Part shown: positions 45,096 to 57,589 of the stretch, in pieces | Numbering within the stretch: the first letter of the stretch is position 1 | Layout of the letters: each line of letters begins with the position of its first letter | Assembly (NCBI GenBank): GCA_027604705.1 | Contig: JADHYV010000030.1 | Span: forward strand, 206,976 to 270,975 | Length of the DNA: 64,000 nt | From: Allomyces arbusculus | Taxonomy: Eukaryota > Blastocladiomycota > Blastocladiomycetes > Blastocladiales > Blastocladiaceae | Direction of reading: 5' to 3' | Made by a program: the position numbers and the translations under genes | Notes under the pieces: generated by a model | Database searches by the model: none | Told to the model about the DNA's origin: nothing | Seen by the model: only the letters and a program-made list of their open reading frames with translations

Positions 45096-45127
<32 letters not shown>

Positions 45128-45433
45128 CTGTCAGCCACGCAACAGCGCCGCCACAGACGCGAGTTCCAACAAACCGTACCGGAACCCATCGCTGTCGCCA
45201 ACCGACACCGCGTACCCGCGCAGTCGCAACGGCTTACTCGTCGTCCCCTTGGCCGGCGCGCGCAGCGGGATCTCGCCCGCCGTATTGAACCGCGTCCACA
45301 GAGTGTTGTTCCGTTTCGCGAAACCCAACGCCACCACTCCCGCAACGACCCCGACCCCCAATGCGGTCGCCAGGTTCGGGTAGGCCGCAGCGTAGGCTAC
45401 GGCAGTATTGCGTGCGGAATGCGCCGAGTCCAT
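44204..45433 (-). CDS. SNase-domain membrane protein (C3orf33/LCL3-like), interrupted by an assembly gap
   Basis: Minus exons 45433-45180 (start uncertain), 44878-44366 and 44291-44204. Exon 1 ends RLRGYAVSVGDSDGFR. Exon 2 continues FYHTPTLRPF, then VTISVRLAGVDCPEAAHFG, YSYEAMAYTVSRLLPG, VWYRPYPVWMPWYWRN, LLKEGLAVVYRQAGAEYGG. Exon 3 gives RRGLWSKPHLASPAEHK, the family C-terminus. The nuclease-like fold has the R-x-x-G-x-D-x-P-E motif. Upstream of the first in-frame ATG the frame remains open and contains a hydrophobic helix (LLRLLASALFAFLAVA), so the true start or another exon lies further upstream. Intron 1 contains ten Ns and a garbled duplicate. C3orf33 and LCL3 are mitochondrial or membrane proteins. 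Confidence 0.78.
44889..45127. other. Assembly gap and low-quality duplicated sequence inside an intron
   Basis: Ten Ns at 45011-45020 are flanked by long G and C runs. Sequence at 44920-45009 is an error-rich copy of 45128-45220, sharing CCGTACCGGAACCCA and CAACCGACACCGCGTACCCG. This is an assembly artefact, not biology. Confidence 0.85.
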
Positions 45434-46196
45434 GGCGACGGCGAGGAAGGCAAATAGGGCCGAGGCGAGCAGGCGCAGGAGGGACCGCAGCCAAAGCGGG
45501 AGTGTCGAGAGCGACTTGAGCCACAGGTCCACGGCGGCGGCAAGCCGTGCGCTGGCCGGGCGCGAGGCCGTGGAGAGGGCCGGGTTGAGCAACGTCGAGA
45601 CGGGAATGGTGACGGGTGGGGTGGTTGTTGACTGGGCACGATGAATGAGCCGTGGATGCACGGCGGATCAACGTTGGGCGCGATGGACACGGCCGACCAC
45701 CTTGGCTCTCGGTATTTTGGGCCGATTGATTGAGGACGACAGGCACACTCGGGAACGGTCGAGCAGTTTCTTGTGATGCAATGGTCGTGGTGGGGGTCGG
45801 GTGGTCGTGGCAGGTCGGGAACATGCAACAGCGTCAATACAGCTGGATGGCTGCCGTGTCGCGTTCTCGGCCAACAAATACAGTCTGGTTCGGTTTATTG
45901 CAGCTTGTCTGCAAGTGGGCCCAAGTTGGCGCTCGAATCGCGTTTTAGTCAAGCAAGTGCAGCTGGTCGGGCTGTGAATGGAGAGGGAGGGCAGGAAGGT
46001 GCAAGAGGATGCAGACGAAGGGAAGCTGTGGGAGTTCCCGATCTGCAAACACATCAAAAGGGGACTGTTTTTGCAACTGGACGCGAAGCGTTTTGGCAAA
46101 CTTGTGAAAGGCGAACAGCATCCGCGAGCGGGGGCGAGAGAGGAGCAAATGCCGGCCCAAAATCGATGAATTCTACAAATGGACGGACAAGGAAAG
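45434..46196. other. Intergenic, possible 5' exon of the SNase gene
   Basis: No independent gene is supported. The SNase frame stays open to about 45661, so its real start probably lies here. Confidence 0.4.
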
Positions 46197-46771
46197 CTAC
46201 GATTGGATGGCACGCAGCTCAAACTGGCGCGCGCGCTCGGCGTTGCTTTGCTGTAGCCTTTCGAGCTCCCGAAACTTGGCCTGGATGGTGTTGCGCGCCT
46301 TGGTGCTCTCTTCGTCGATGGTCTCCTGGTCTGGTGCGAATATCCGGCGTCAGCGCGTCGATTTCAAGAGCAATACCGTGAAGCTCATGAAGCGGTACCT
46401 TTCAGTAACCTCTGAATGATCTGCGGCGTCTCGAGGCGCACGAGCATGCCGCCCATGTCCATCCAGCCCTTGGTCTTGGGCGTGCTAGCCTTGCGCAGGT
46501 GGGTGAGGGCCTCGCGATTGGCGGTGCGCTGGCCGTCGAGGTCGGCCAGCAGGCGCTGGGCGGCGGCAATGTCCTCGACGAGCTGCTCGGCCGTGGCGAG
46601 AGCTAGTGTTTATGTGGTCAGCTGGGTCAGGACCGATTGATCGTGCAGCGATGTTGCTGTATTGGCCTGGCCCGCACCGGTCAGGTAATCGTCGGTGCTG
46701 GGCTCATTTTGGCTCGAGAAAGCGGCGGAAGAACTGTTTGCGGCCGGTGCCGCGCGGCGTGCCGAGGCCAT
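46197..46771 (-). CDS. PDRG1: PDRG1-like prefoldin subunit
   Basis: Three exons, 46771-46678, 46602-46399 and 46330-46197, give 143 aa with consistent phases (introns 75 and 68 bp). After a disordered start the protein reads LATAEQLVEDIAAAQRLLAD, LDGQRTANREALTHLRK, GWMDMGGMLVRLE, then IQRLLKDQETIDEE and a C-terminal coiled coil (FRELERLQQSNAERARQF). The D-x-x-R-x-x-N-R-E-A-L block and the W-x-x-x-G-x-M-h-x-(K/R)-L strand are typical of PDRG1. PDRG1 is a beta-type prefoldin in the PAQosome (R2TP/prefoldin-like) complex, which also contains WDR92. The gene is divergent from the next one. Confidence 0.8.
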
Positions 46772-47152
46772 TTTGAGTGGTGCGTCGTTGACATTCGCGG
46801 CAGCGGCCCCCGCGAACCGCCGACGAAACGCAGGGGTGGAAGCGCGAGACGTGTCTCGCAGCTACCCCGTGCCAGCCCCGTGTTCGCGCCACGTGCCTCC
46901 TCAATTGCGGTGAAAGCCGGTGCCCCGCGGGAGCCCCTGGCGCACGTGCTCTCGACAGGGGCGGCGGGTGGCCTGTCGCACCCGTCAGCGCGCCTTCGCG
47001 ACGGCGCGTGGGGCGCGCCTCCTGGCGCACGGCACAAACCCACCCCTGGATATGATCGTGTCGGCCGCGAGGCCGTCGACGCGCCAGAGCAGCTCGTCCG
47101 CACCTGTGCCCCGCCCGAACGCAGCACCGCAACGCTGAGCCTGATCTCGACG

Positions 47153-50100
47153 ATGATGACCGCCAGCCTCGACACGCTCGGCCTGCATGCTGGCGCGACC
47201 GCTTCGTCGTCGACAGCACGGGCAGCGTCGCCCACGCATGATCCGCTCGCCTTGACGTCGACAAGCACGACGAGCGCGCGCACGTCCGCTCTCGCGCTCA
47301 ACCGCCCGCGCGCAGGCTCGGCCGCCCACTCGCTGCCGTCACTCGCCGCGGCGGACGGCCTGCAACAGCAGCAGCAAAAGCAACCGAACCAGCAGCCGTC
47401 TCCCGCCAAGCAATCCGTGCACCGCGCGTCCTCGTCGTCCATCAACACCACCTCACTGTCATCCAGCGCCAACAAGTCGGCGTTACCGCGGCACGGGTCG
47501 CAACTGCTCAACACGAGCCTAACCCCTGCACAACTGCGCAAATCCGCGTCCGCCCTCGCGCTCGCGTTCGCGTCCGACTTTGCCGCGGCCTCGGCAACGC
47601 CCGCACTCGCGCACCAGAAACTGCGCGCGCGGTCGCGCGCCAACCTTGCCGCGTCCCCCGCAGCGTCGACGCTCGAACTTGACCGCATCCTGACCGCCGT
47701 CGAGTCGCAGCTGCTGACGGCCGACAAGACCACGACCATCAAGCTCGCTGACCCGATTGTATCGACGTCGACGTCGCCAACGTTGCGTATCGCCCCGCCG
47801 CCACCGCTGCAACCGTCGGACCCGCGCGCGTTACCGCGCACGGCCTCGTTTTTGCTGCAAGTGACGCTCGGCGAGGCTCGGTTCCCGCCGTTTCAGGTCG
47901 CTCCCGCTGCAGACGCGCGTCGAGGGACGACGGTCGGTGGTGCTGGGCCTGTAGGGAAGAAGAGGACCTCGATTGCGGCGGCAGCAGTCCAGCCAGGACT
48001 CGGCGCGCCCAAGCTCTTACGCCCGCCGGGAATCGCACCGCCGGCGCCGTGGACGGCAGTGACGACAGCGTCGCAAGTGACCGCGTGGTACGTCTTGTCT
48101 CTGCATTGGTGCGAGGCTCCAGATGCTGCCGCCCGCCCCGTCTGCCACGGCCGTTCGCGTTTTCTCGGGACCCCACGCCGACAAGTCCTTTCCGGGGGTA
48201 CCTGCAGCTCTCCATCCCACCTTTACGCGACAGATCGAATCCTGACCCGATCTGCCGCCCTGTCTCACCTAGACCACCATGCCGCCGCCGCTCCTCTCCA
48301 CGACGACGCTCGGGTCGGCCGACGTGTCCCCGACCGACCCGGGCAGTACGCGGCGCCCGAGTATCAGTTTTGCCGGACTGAGTCCGCTCGCCGACGACTC
48401 GACCCCAACGTCCCCGTCCCCAGCATTCCTGCGGTTCCGCGGCAGCGGCAGCACGGCGAGCGGCGGAATCGGCGGCAGTTCCACGCTTGTCTCGCCCATG
48501 ACGCCGTTGGGGTTCTTACCCCACGGGCCAGGTCCTCACGCGCACTTGATCACGTTCAGGCACAAGGATTCGAGTTCGTCGATTGCGAGCCGCGCGGCGG
48601 CGTTAACGCTGAAAGGTACGGGCTCGGGTCTCAGTCTGTCTCACCGACGACGACAAGTTCTGACCTTGGAATCCAACAGATGAGATCTACAAGCTCTTGC
48701 CGCACCCGGTGCCGCGGTCGTTTTACAAGTTCTACATGTCGCAAGAGTGCGACCTGTTTCTCAAGCACGGTGTGCAGTACCTCGACCTCTACCTGCGGCA
48801 CAAGAAGGCGCAGCTCGCAGCAGAGAGCAAAGTTGGGCTCGACCAGTTGAAACGGTTCGTCCCTGACCCGATCGCGCTGCCCCGCACAAGTCTCACCCCT
48901 GTTCCTCCCTCCAACCACGTAGCCTCTACATGGCCCAACTCGCGTCGCTCCCTGAAACAGACCCGCCCGCCCCCACGGCCGACGCGTGCGACCCCACCGT
49001 CAGTCTCAACGACTCGGCCGCGATGCGCGGGACGACCCCCACCACCGCCGAATCCCCCACGACGACAGCGCCGGCGGAAATGGACGTGCACGCGCTGGCC
49101 CTCTCTCAGGAAGCGCGCGAATCGCTCAAGGCCGACCGCGACGCGGCGATGCACCGCATGTGCCAGGGGTATGCACGAATCGTGCAGCGGTACGGCGCGG
49201 CGATGAATTTCGCCGTGGAGCGGTCGTTTTACGAGGCACGTTTGGCACGCTCATTGCACTCTGCGCTCGGTTTTCGATGCTCACACCGCGCGTCGACCCA
49301 GTGTTTCTACAGCATGCTCGGCGAACACTTCCGCGCGCACGTTCCGACCCCCGAATGGCCGAGCGTCCGCACGCACCTCGAATCCATTTTCCAAGCGCAC
49401 TTCCCCGCTTCTCGCGCACCCGCTCCCGGCTCGGCCCCGCCCAACCGCACACGAACCTCCGTCTCGGCCGCGGCCTCTGCTGCCGCCGCGGCACTCGGTA
49501 CCTCTCCGACAGCTGCCGCGCGATTGGCCTCGCGCGCGGCGCCAGGCGAGGAAAGACGCGCGAGTCTCGCGACCGACGCGCTCGGCCATCGTGTACTTCG
49601 TGCGCATTCGACGGCGGCGATGGGCGGTGGAGCGGCCGCCGTGGCGATGGCACTGGATGGGCTCGGTGCGTCAATGGCGCATTTGACTTCGGCGGCCGCG
49701 GTGCCGACGGTAATGGGGGCGGGGGTCGGGGTGCCGGTGGCGAGTGCGGCAGCCGTAGGGACGGGCGGAGGGAAGCTGAAAGTGCGCGCGCAGCATGAGG
49801 TGATGGACGTGATTGAGCGTGCGATCGAGCGAAAGCGGATTGAGGACGGGAAGCAGCGGGAGCGGGAGGCGCGGCGGAAGTTGGAGGCGGCGCATAGTGC
49901 GCGGTACGTTATTGGATTGGATTCGGTGGAGAGGGTGAAGGACTGACGCATGATTGGCACACAGTGATACGTTCTCGCTGCGGTCTGTGATCCACGCGCG
50001 CAGTCCGCTACTCGCACAGGCCATGCCGACCGCGCGCGACCAGACGCACCGCGTCCTCGAACAGTCCAAGGTTATCATGCAGGCCACGACACAGGCGTAC

Positions 50101-50599
50101 GTCCCCCACCTCTTCTCTCCCCTCATCACGCCATGGATCACCTTGCTCACTTAGCTGTGGATCCAGTCGCGTCGATCTCTCGCAACGCCAACGCACGCGA
50201 CGCGGCCGCGGCCGCCCAGCCCCGGAACTCGGCACGTCTGTCGACCTCGTCGAGGACCCGCCCGCCGTCCGCCGGCACGCGCTTGTCGCGGAACGTAAAC
50301 GCGCAGGTCGGTCCCCGTCGCGCGCAGCAGCACGGATCGCGTCCGCGTCCGCGTCGGCGGCCGCCGCCGCAGTGGCGACTGTGGTCGTGGCCGTGGACGA
50401 GCCGGTGGTACCGTCGCCGCCGTCGCGTCGCGCGACGGGCACGGTTGGGGGGAGTGCAAGTGGGGTGATGGCTGGCCGCACGGCGGCGTTGCGATTAACG
50501 GTGCGGAATGAGCAGGATTTGGCGGTGTTGGAGAGACTCAGTTTGGGGGCGTTGGTGGATGAGCCGGGAGAGATGGCCGGAGGGGTGGGCGCGGACTGA
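47153..50599 (+). CDS. Large protein of unknown function, Ser/Ala/Pro rich with helical segments
   Basis: The first ATG of a long frame is 47153. Clear coding segments run through several frames: 47153 to about 48092, 48273-48614, 48681-48853, 48919 to 49903, 49965-50096 and 50155-50599. The last two introns (49904-49964, 50097-50154) and those at 48615-48680 and about 48854-48918 have good GT-AG ends; the splice near 48093-48272 is unresolved. Low-complexity N-terminus with a Q-rich run, then DEIYKLLPHPVPRSFYKFYM, FLKHGVQYLDLYLRHK, and RMCQGYARIVQRYGAAMNF helices, a basic helix KRIEDGKQREREARRKLE, and RQRTRRGRGR near the C-terminus. I do not recognise a family. Confidence 0.5.
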
Positions 50600-50893
50600 C
50601 GGGAGAGGGGAGACTTGATGGCCGTTGGATGGTCCGAGACCAAATCGACGCGGCCATGGATTGAAATAGACAGCATGATGACTGAGAATCGCTTTTGGCG
50701 TGGCCAGAAATTGTTATTCCTGCTCAAAAGCATCGTTGCGCTCAAAGTTGACTCCCTCCCTTCAAGCAGGCTTTTAGCTGTCGGAACTCACGTTTCTAGA
50801 TGACTTTGTCAAAACAGTGAGAAGCTGCACAAAACGACTGACCAAAATGCTGGGGGGATGTTGCGAGTTGACCATTGATGGTGGCAAAAGTTT
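50600..50893. other. Intergenic between unknown gene and tRNA
   Basis: No gene. It holds the 3' end of the upstream gene and the 3' flank of the tRNA gene, which is on the minus strand. Confidence 0.45.
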
Positions 50894-50964
50894 AGCGTCT
50901 GTAGGTTTCGATCCTACGACCTCAGGGTTATGAGCCCTGCGCGCTTCCTCTGCGCCAAGACGCT
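50894..50964 (-). tRNA. tRNA-Met (CAU), initiator type
   Basis: On the minus strand a perfect 71-nt cloverleaf folds: acceptor AGCGTCT with AGACGCT (A1:U72), D stem GCGC/GCGC with loop AGAGGAA, anticodon stem CAGGG/CCCTG with loop CTCATAA, and T stem GTAGG/CCTAC with loop ATCGAAA. A1:U72 and the T-loop A54..A60 (no T at 54) are initiator hallmarks in eukaryotes. No intron. Confidence 0.93.
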
Positions 50965-51104
50965 CGAATCGGCTTAGGTTACCAATTAGGGTTTGCGGGT
51001 TTTGACGCCCCGCTGAAGACAACGAGTCGCTCATGGCTTATAAACTAGTGGTCGATGCACCAGGCTTGAGGGACACGTCCAGGGGCGCTGTATCCCGGCG
51101 AAGG

Positions 51105-51167
51105 TCGTTAGTCGTGCACGGTCTGTAGCAGGTCAGCCAATAAACATCGTCCTTGCGCCAAGACGCT
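51105..51167. repeat. tRNA-fragment-containing repeat, copy 1
   Basis: This starts TCGTTAGTCGTGCACGG and ends TTGCGCCAAGACGCT. The last 15 bases nearly match the reverse complement of the 5' end of the initiator tRNA (acceptor strand and start of the D arm). A second copy lies at 51294-51363. Confidence 0.7.
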
Positions 51168-51293
51168 GCATTCAAGTTGCTGAGGGCAGTGGGCCAGGTG
51201 CATGGGCAGACAATTTTTGGTATTGGGGCTGACCCCCACGCTGCGCCCCGGTTCTCCTATTCTTTTTTCTGCGTATTGCTCTCCCAGCGACGA

Positions 51294-51363
51294 TCGTTAG
51301 TCGTGCACGGTCTGTAGCAGGTCAGCCAATCGCCAATCAACATCGTCCTTGCGCCAAGACGCT
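51294..51363. repeat. tRNA-fragment-containing repeat, copy 2
   Basis: Nearly identical to 51105-51167, with a 7-bp insertion (CGCCAAT) in the middle. It ends in the same tRNA-like TTGCGCCAAGACGCT. Together with the full tRNA this gives three tRNA 5' ends within 470 bp. Confidence 0.7.
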
Positions 51364-51664
51364 TGAACAAGTCGGGGTTTCGATTGGCTGTTCACGTTTC
51401 CTCCCCACAATGGCAAGTGGACGCTCACGGTCCGTGATTGGCCAAAACCTGATTTTGTCTCGCGGGTGTCTCTCGGCTGCGGTTCAGCGCTTGCCCGCTC
51501 CGGTTTCCCGCGCTCGTCGCCGCGCTCTCTCTCTCTCTCTCTTGGCTCCCCTCGTTGTCGCCTCGTCCCTGCCGCGCCGGCCGATCACTGTTCCCGTCGC
51601 AGCCGACGCTCCGCTTCCTCGTCCTGCTCGCCCGTGATCCCCGCGCCCGCTGCCGTCCGCCACG

Positions 51665-52222
51665 ATGTACTTCGCTGGTCCCGCGCCGTTGCCATCGGCG
51701 AACCCTTTCTTCACCGCGGCCGCGGCCGCGCCAATCAACTCGTGGCCGAACCCGTCGTTCCCGACCCACCATCACGCCACCGTCCCCGGCACCAGCATGC
51801 GGCTTGCGCGCCCCGGCAAGCGCAAGGCCGACACGCGCGACGCGCCCGTCGCCAATTCACCCACCGCGGCCTACTGGGCCCCGCCCGCAACGCACGACGA
51901 CCACCCGGCCCCGAAACGGCACCGTCCGATCCCGACGACCCCGGAAATTTCCATGACCGTGCACCGGTACGACCCGACGCAAGCGGCACCGATGGTCGTC
52001 GACGACGAACCGCCGAGCAGCACGGGTGGGCGATTGGTCGACGCTCGCAAATTGGCGCGCGTCATGGGCTGCGACCGCGGATGGCTGGCGCCGCCGACTC
52101 CGGCGTGGGCCAACGATTTGGTCGGGTGGAGTCGTGCCGCGCGCACGCAGAATGTGGCGTGGGCCGCCGAGGCCGAGGGGGTCGTGCCGACGGTGACGAT
52201 GAGCGAGGAGTGCCCGTACTGA
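51665..52222 (+). CDS. Hypothetical protein, probably nuclear
   Basis: A single uninterrupted frame of 185 aa starts MYFAGPAPLPSANPFF and ends TVTMSEECPY. The first half is low complexity (Pro, Ala, His) with basic clusters RPGKRKADTR and PKRHRP that could be nuclear localisation signals. The second half has an ordered-looking block GGRLVDARKLARVMGC, then DRGWLAPPTPAWANDLVGW. A CT-rich tract (51530-51546) lies about 120 bp upstream, as is common in fungal promoters. No family recognised. Confidence 0.55.
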   Translation: MYFAGPAPLPSANPFFTAAAAAPINSWPNPSFPTHHHATVPGTSMRLARPGKRKADTRDAPVANSPTAAYWAPPATHDDHPAPKRHRPIPTTPEISMTVHRYDPTQAAPMVVDDEPPSSTGGRLVDARKLARVMGCDRGWLAPPTPAWANDLVGWSRAARTQNVAWAAEAEGVVPTVTMSEECPY

Positions 52223-52861
52223 GGTGCGATCATCGAGTCACGTCGGAGCGCAAGTAGAGCTGGCGCCGCAACGAACGTCGCCCGCGCCGCTCGTAGATCT
52301 ATGTGGGCCGTCGGCAACGACGACGCCGTCCCAGGGTTCGGCGCCGTCGAGCAATTCAAGCTGTGTGAACCCGTCGTGTTTGCATCTCTTTTCTCATTCA
52401 ATCGTTTGGTCGTGTCTTTCTTGTGTCACAGTCCGGCCCAGTTTGACGAGGGCGACGACGAGCTCGCCGTCTCATGTATTTATCACTTTCACTTTCGAAA
52501 TCTCGTTTTGCTACTCGTCCCGGTGACGATAGTTGATTGTGTCCGTGTTTACCAATAAACGTGTTTGCCCATCCTTGTGCCTTGGACCCGCGTCGCCTTA
52601 CGCGCGGCCTGACCCGATTCTCATCGGGTGGAGAACGTTGCCAGCCGGGTATTGCACCAATGTTGTTTCAAACAGAACTCCTCCACAGAGTTGACAACAG
52701 GGGGGACGTGCTCGCCGTCCCCCCCACTTCACAGGTGCCGCACCGACCCGGAGCTGGCGGAGGAACCGCGCAGCCACTTGCCGTCCGGCTCCGACAAAAA
52801 AACGATACGTACATACAGAACAGCGGCCACCGAGCGCACACGCGCACGACACGCGCGGCCA
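52223..52861. other. Intergenic with possible poly(A) signal
   Basis: Between convergent genes. An AATAAA at 52554-52559 may serve the upstream gene. No other feature. Confidence 0.4.
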
Positions 52862-54267
52862 TTAGTGGAACGACATGCTCGACGCGAGCGACCCGCGCGT
52901 GCGCGCGTTCGTGCCGGACAGCGAGCAGTAATTGGCCGGGAAACTACCCTCGCGACCTTGGCACCGACCAAACCACCACTCGTCCTGCGTCGTGCCGCGT
53001 TTCAGGACCGTGATCATGTCGCCCTTGCGGAAGCCCAGGTCGCCTTCTTGCTGCGCCTCGAAATCGAACTAAGGACAAGATGGTCCAAGATGAGTCGCGC
53101 GAGGTTGGGAGGAGAGGGGGAAGGCAAGCGTACCAGGGCAACAGCAGTTTCAGGCCGCGGCGCGACGGTCGGCGGGGTCGCGGGTGAAACCCCCACGGCT
53201 GCGGGCGGAACCACAATCGACGACGACGGGCGCGACGAGGTCGACGTTTGCGACGCGACGATCATCGACGGCCGCTTGTTCGCCGTCGCGTCGATCGCCG
53301 AGACGGCGGGCGACGCGACCGACGCGAGCGATGGGCGGTGGTCAATGGCCGAGTGCGCGGGTGACGCGCTAGAGAGGGTCGGCACGCCCGAACTCGACAG
53401 AGTCGGAACACCGGACCCGGACAGGGTCACGCCCGCGGGCGGCGGACCGGCCAGCGGCTTGGTCGCGGGCGTCGAGATGGGTGTCGGGAGCGACGTGACC
53501 GACGTGGTCTCGCCCGCGACCGACGGTTCGGCACTGGACGGCACGGTCGTCGCGAGGTCGAGCGCCGCATAGAGGTCGTTCGCGAGCGCCGGCGCGGGCA
53601 CAGTGCCCGACAACAGTTCCTTGGCCTTCACGGGCCGCCCGTAAAATTTTTCGTTCGCATCCTTGCGTTCCAGAATCACCGACCCTTCAATCGAGATCCC
53701 CGCAAACAGGCCCTTGGACTTGGAGTACGAGTAGACCGCGGCCATGTTCTTGGCCGTCGCCGACGCCTCGGCCGTGCGCCCATAAGGACCCGCCGCCACC
53801 GACAGTCCACCACCGAGCGTCACGTTCCCGCCGTGCGAGAAGGCCTTGACCGCGGCCTCGGTGTTGAGCACGATCACAAAGTCCGTCACTTCAGCGCCGA
53901 TTTGCCCGCCAAACGACATGCCCGCGGTGCCAATGGCCGAGGGCGCGGACCATCCGCCATCGGGTAGGCGCGCAATGACGAGCCCGGACCCGGCTTTCCC
54001 GGCCCACATGAACCCGGCCTTGACGACGGTCAAAATCGCGATACCGCGCGCCTTGTGCAAAATGTCCCATGGGATAAACTGGTCGGTCGGCATGCCCTTG
54101 CCTAGCACGGCGTGCACCGGTTCGCGTCAGTCCACCGCACCCAAACGTGCTGGGGACGCGCGCGACGCGCCTCACGCACCCGAGATGCCCGGTTTGATAA
54201 ACTGGTTGAGGATCTTGGCGCACTTACGGCACTCGGCGCCGAGGTTTTGCGGTAACGGGTTCTTCAT
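52862..54267 (-). CDS. SYLF-SH3 protein (Ysc84/SH3YL1 family)
   Basis: Three exons, 54267-54180, 54101-53134 and 53068-52862, give 420 aa. The start MKNPLPQNLGAECRKCAKIL and the SYLF domain (KARGIAILTVVKAGFMWAGK, GSGLVIARLPDGGWSAPSAI, EVTDFVIVLNTEAAVKAF, GGNVTLGGGLSVAAGPYGR, YSKSKGLFAGISIEGSV) match SH3YL1 and Ysc84 closely. A Ser/Thr/Pro-rich linker leads to a C-terminal SH3 domain: ALFDFEAQQEGDLGFRKGD, DEWWFGRCQGREGSFPANYC. The last intron sits exactly before the SH3 domain, splitting AL/FDFE. These proteins bind phosphoinositides through the SYLF domain and actin-patch partners through the SH3, acting in endocytosis at the plasma membrane. Confidence 0.93.
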
Positions 54268-55115
54268 CGCGGCGGGCTGGCGGTGGCAGGGTTGGGCAGA
54301 GGACGGGGACAGTGCTGTTGCTCGCGCTCGTGCTGGTCGGGCTCACGAGGGACGATGCGTGCAAAAAGGTGGGGCCCACGGCCGGCAGTGACTTGCAGCG
54401 ACTTGCGCGTGGTTTGGAAGCGTGGGGAGAGCGAAAGGAGGAGAAAGGACAGAGCCGGGGCAGGGAAATGGGTCCGGCCTCGACCACCAGTGGAGATAAG
54501 TGATGACAGCAGCGCTTGGCGCGCACCCATGCAAAGATTCTGGAAAGAACATGATGGTGAGACCCTCCCTACCGGTACCCCACTACCCTCGCTACCATCG
54601 ACCCGAACAATCTTCCGTGTTGTATTTTTCATTTCGCGCGGGATTCGAACCCTGGACGCCAGCCGGTGAAGGCTCGGAAGCCGCAGCTCCAGCACCCGCC
54701 GCGCAAGATCGCGCACGGCCAGCGCAACGTCGTTACAATCCCACCCACCCCTGACGGTGGATGGTGCGGAGCGATCAGCACGAGTACATGGTTCGTTTTG
54801 TCACGAGCGGGGCAGGAAATTACAAAATTGTCTGGTTTTTATTACACGCCGACGCGCCACTGCTCGGCCCTTGCTCTCCACTGCAATGCCACGCCGCTCC
54901 GACGGTGCGGGAACGGCGCAGCCCCCTTGGTCGCCGCTTACCGAATGTTGCTCTCCTCGAGCCTCTCAAAATGCCGCCGCGCTGCTGCAATGTTGGCGAG
55001 TGCCGCGCGCGACTCTGGAAAGGGTTGTCCACCGGTCCGTCAGTCCGCCAGTCCGTCAGTCAGCCCGTCCAACCTCGTCCCCGACCGCGAACTCAAATGC
55101 GACCGCGCATCCCCA
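54268..55115. other. Intergenic, upstream of SYLF-SH3 gene and downstream of Gtr1 gene
   Basis: Both neighbours are on the minus strand. A GGGATTCGAACCC block (54643-54655) looks like a tRNA T arm but no cloverleaf could be completed around it. No gene supported. Confidence 0.4.
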
Positions 55116-56853
<1,738 letters not shown>

Positions 56854-57589
56854 TCAGAACATGAGCAGAGCGAGCGTGCCGACGGCCGTGGCCCCGAGAG
56901 TCACGTAACCCGTTTTGTAGACGGCGTCGAGGGTCAGGAAACGTCCGCTGTCCCAGGCCTAAGGTGGAGAGTGCAGGGGACGAGGATCAGCGCTTCGGAA
57001 GCAAGCATAGCATAGTCAGCAGAGCGTGCCAAGTGACGGATGCCGTTGACCGTGTGGTAGGCAAACGGCGCAGCAATCGCGAGCTTGCCCGCGTAGAAGA
57101 TGGGCGCCGGGAGCGCAGCAACGGCCTGGACAAAGTCAGCCGAGCCCGCACCAGCGGCCGCGGCCAGACCGGCACCGTAAAAGACTAGCAGCGAGAAGGG
57201 ACGGCCAGCCTGAGAAGATCTGATTCATCCACGATCAAGACAGGAGCACAAGATCAGCGTACGCGCCGACAGACCGCAGCCCGTGAAACGGTGCGAGATC
57301 GACATCATCATCGGGAGCCACCGGGCAAAGATGGTGAGGTGCGGCGACATGGGACGCAGCTGCTTGACATCCGCGACGGCCTGCAGCGTGTCCTGCGGCT
57401 GAGAGCCCGACGACAAGTGACGCGCAGCCACGACAGTCATGGCTAGCGATGCGTCATGTTAGTCGCCAGATATTTAGCCCAAGAGGTTGCCAGTTAACAA
57501 TCGACAACTCGCACGTGCGCACCCGGAGTGGCCGAGCGGAGCGCGAGCGACCGCGCAGCGTGGGGCGACGCAATGGCGGTGCGAAGCAT
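56854..57589 (-). CDS. SDHC: Succinate dehydrogenase cytochrome b560 subunit, copy 1
   Basis: Four exons, 57589-57523, 57442-57263, 57184-57030 and 56958-56854, give 168 aa. A mitochondrial presequence (MLRTAIASPHAARSLALRS) precedes RPMSPHLTIFARWLPMMMSI and SISHRFTGCGLSA, the SDHC signature with the Ser, Arg and His residues of the quinone and heme site. Membrane helices follow: LFYGAGLAAAAGAG, FYAGKLAIAAPFAYH, and TLGATAVGTLALLMF. GIRHLAWDSGRFLT carries the second conserved His. Intron 3 begins GCACGC, where copy 2 has GTACGC. The protein anchors complex II in the inner mitochondrial membrane. Tandem with copy 2, same strand. Confidence 0.9.

Noticed and set aside
44615-45127. Gly- and Pro-rich open frames on both strands
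   Set aside because: They run through the N gap and homopolymer artefact and contain unknown residues.
54640-54720. tRNA-like T-arm motif GGGATTCGAACCC
   Set aside because: No acceptor stem or anticodon arm could be paired around it; the T stem has only three good pairs.
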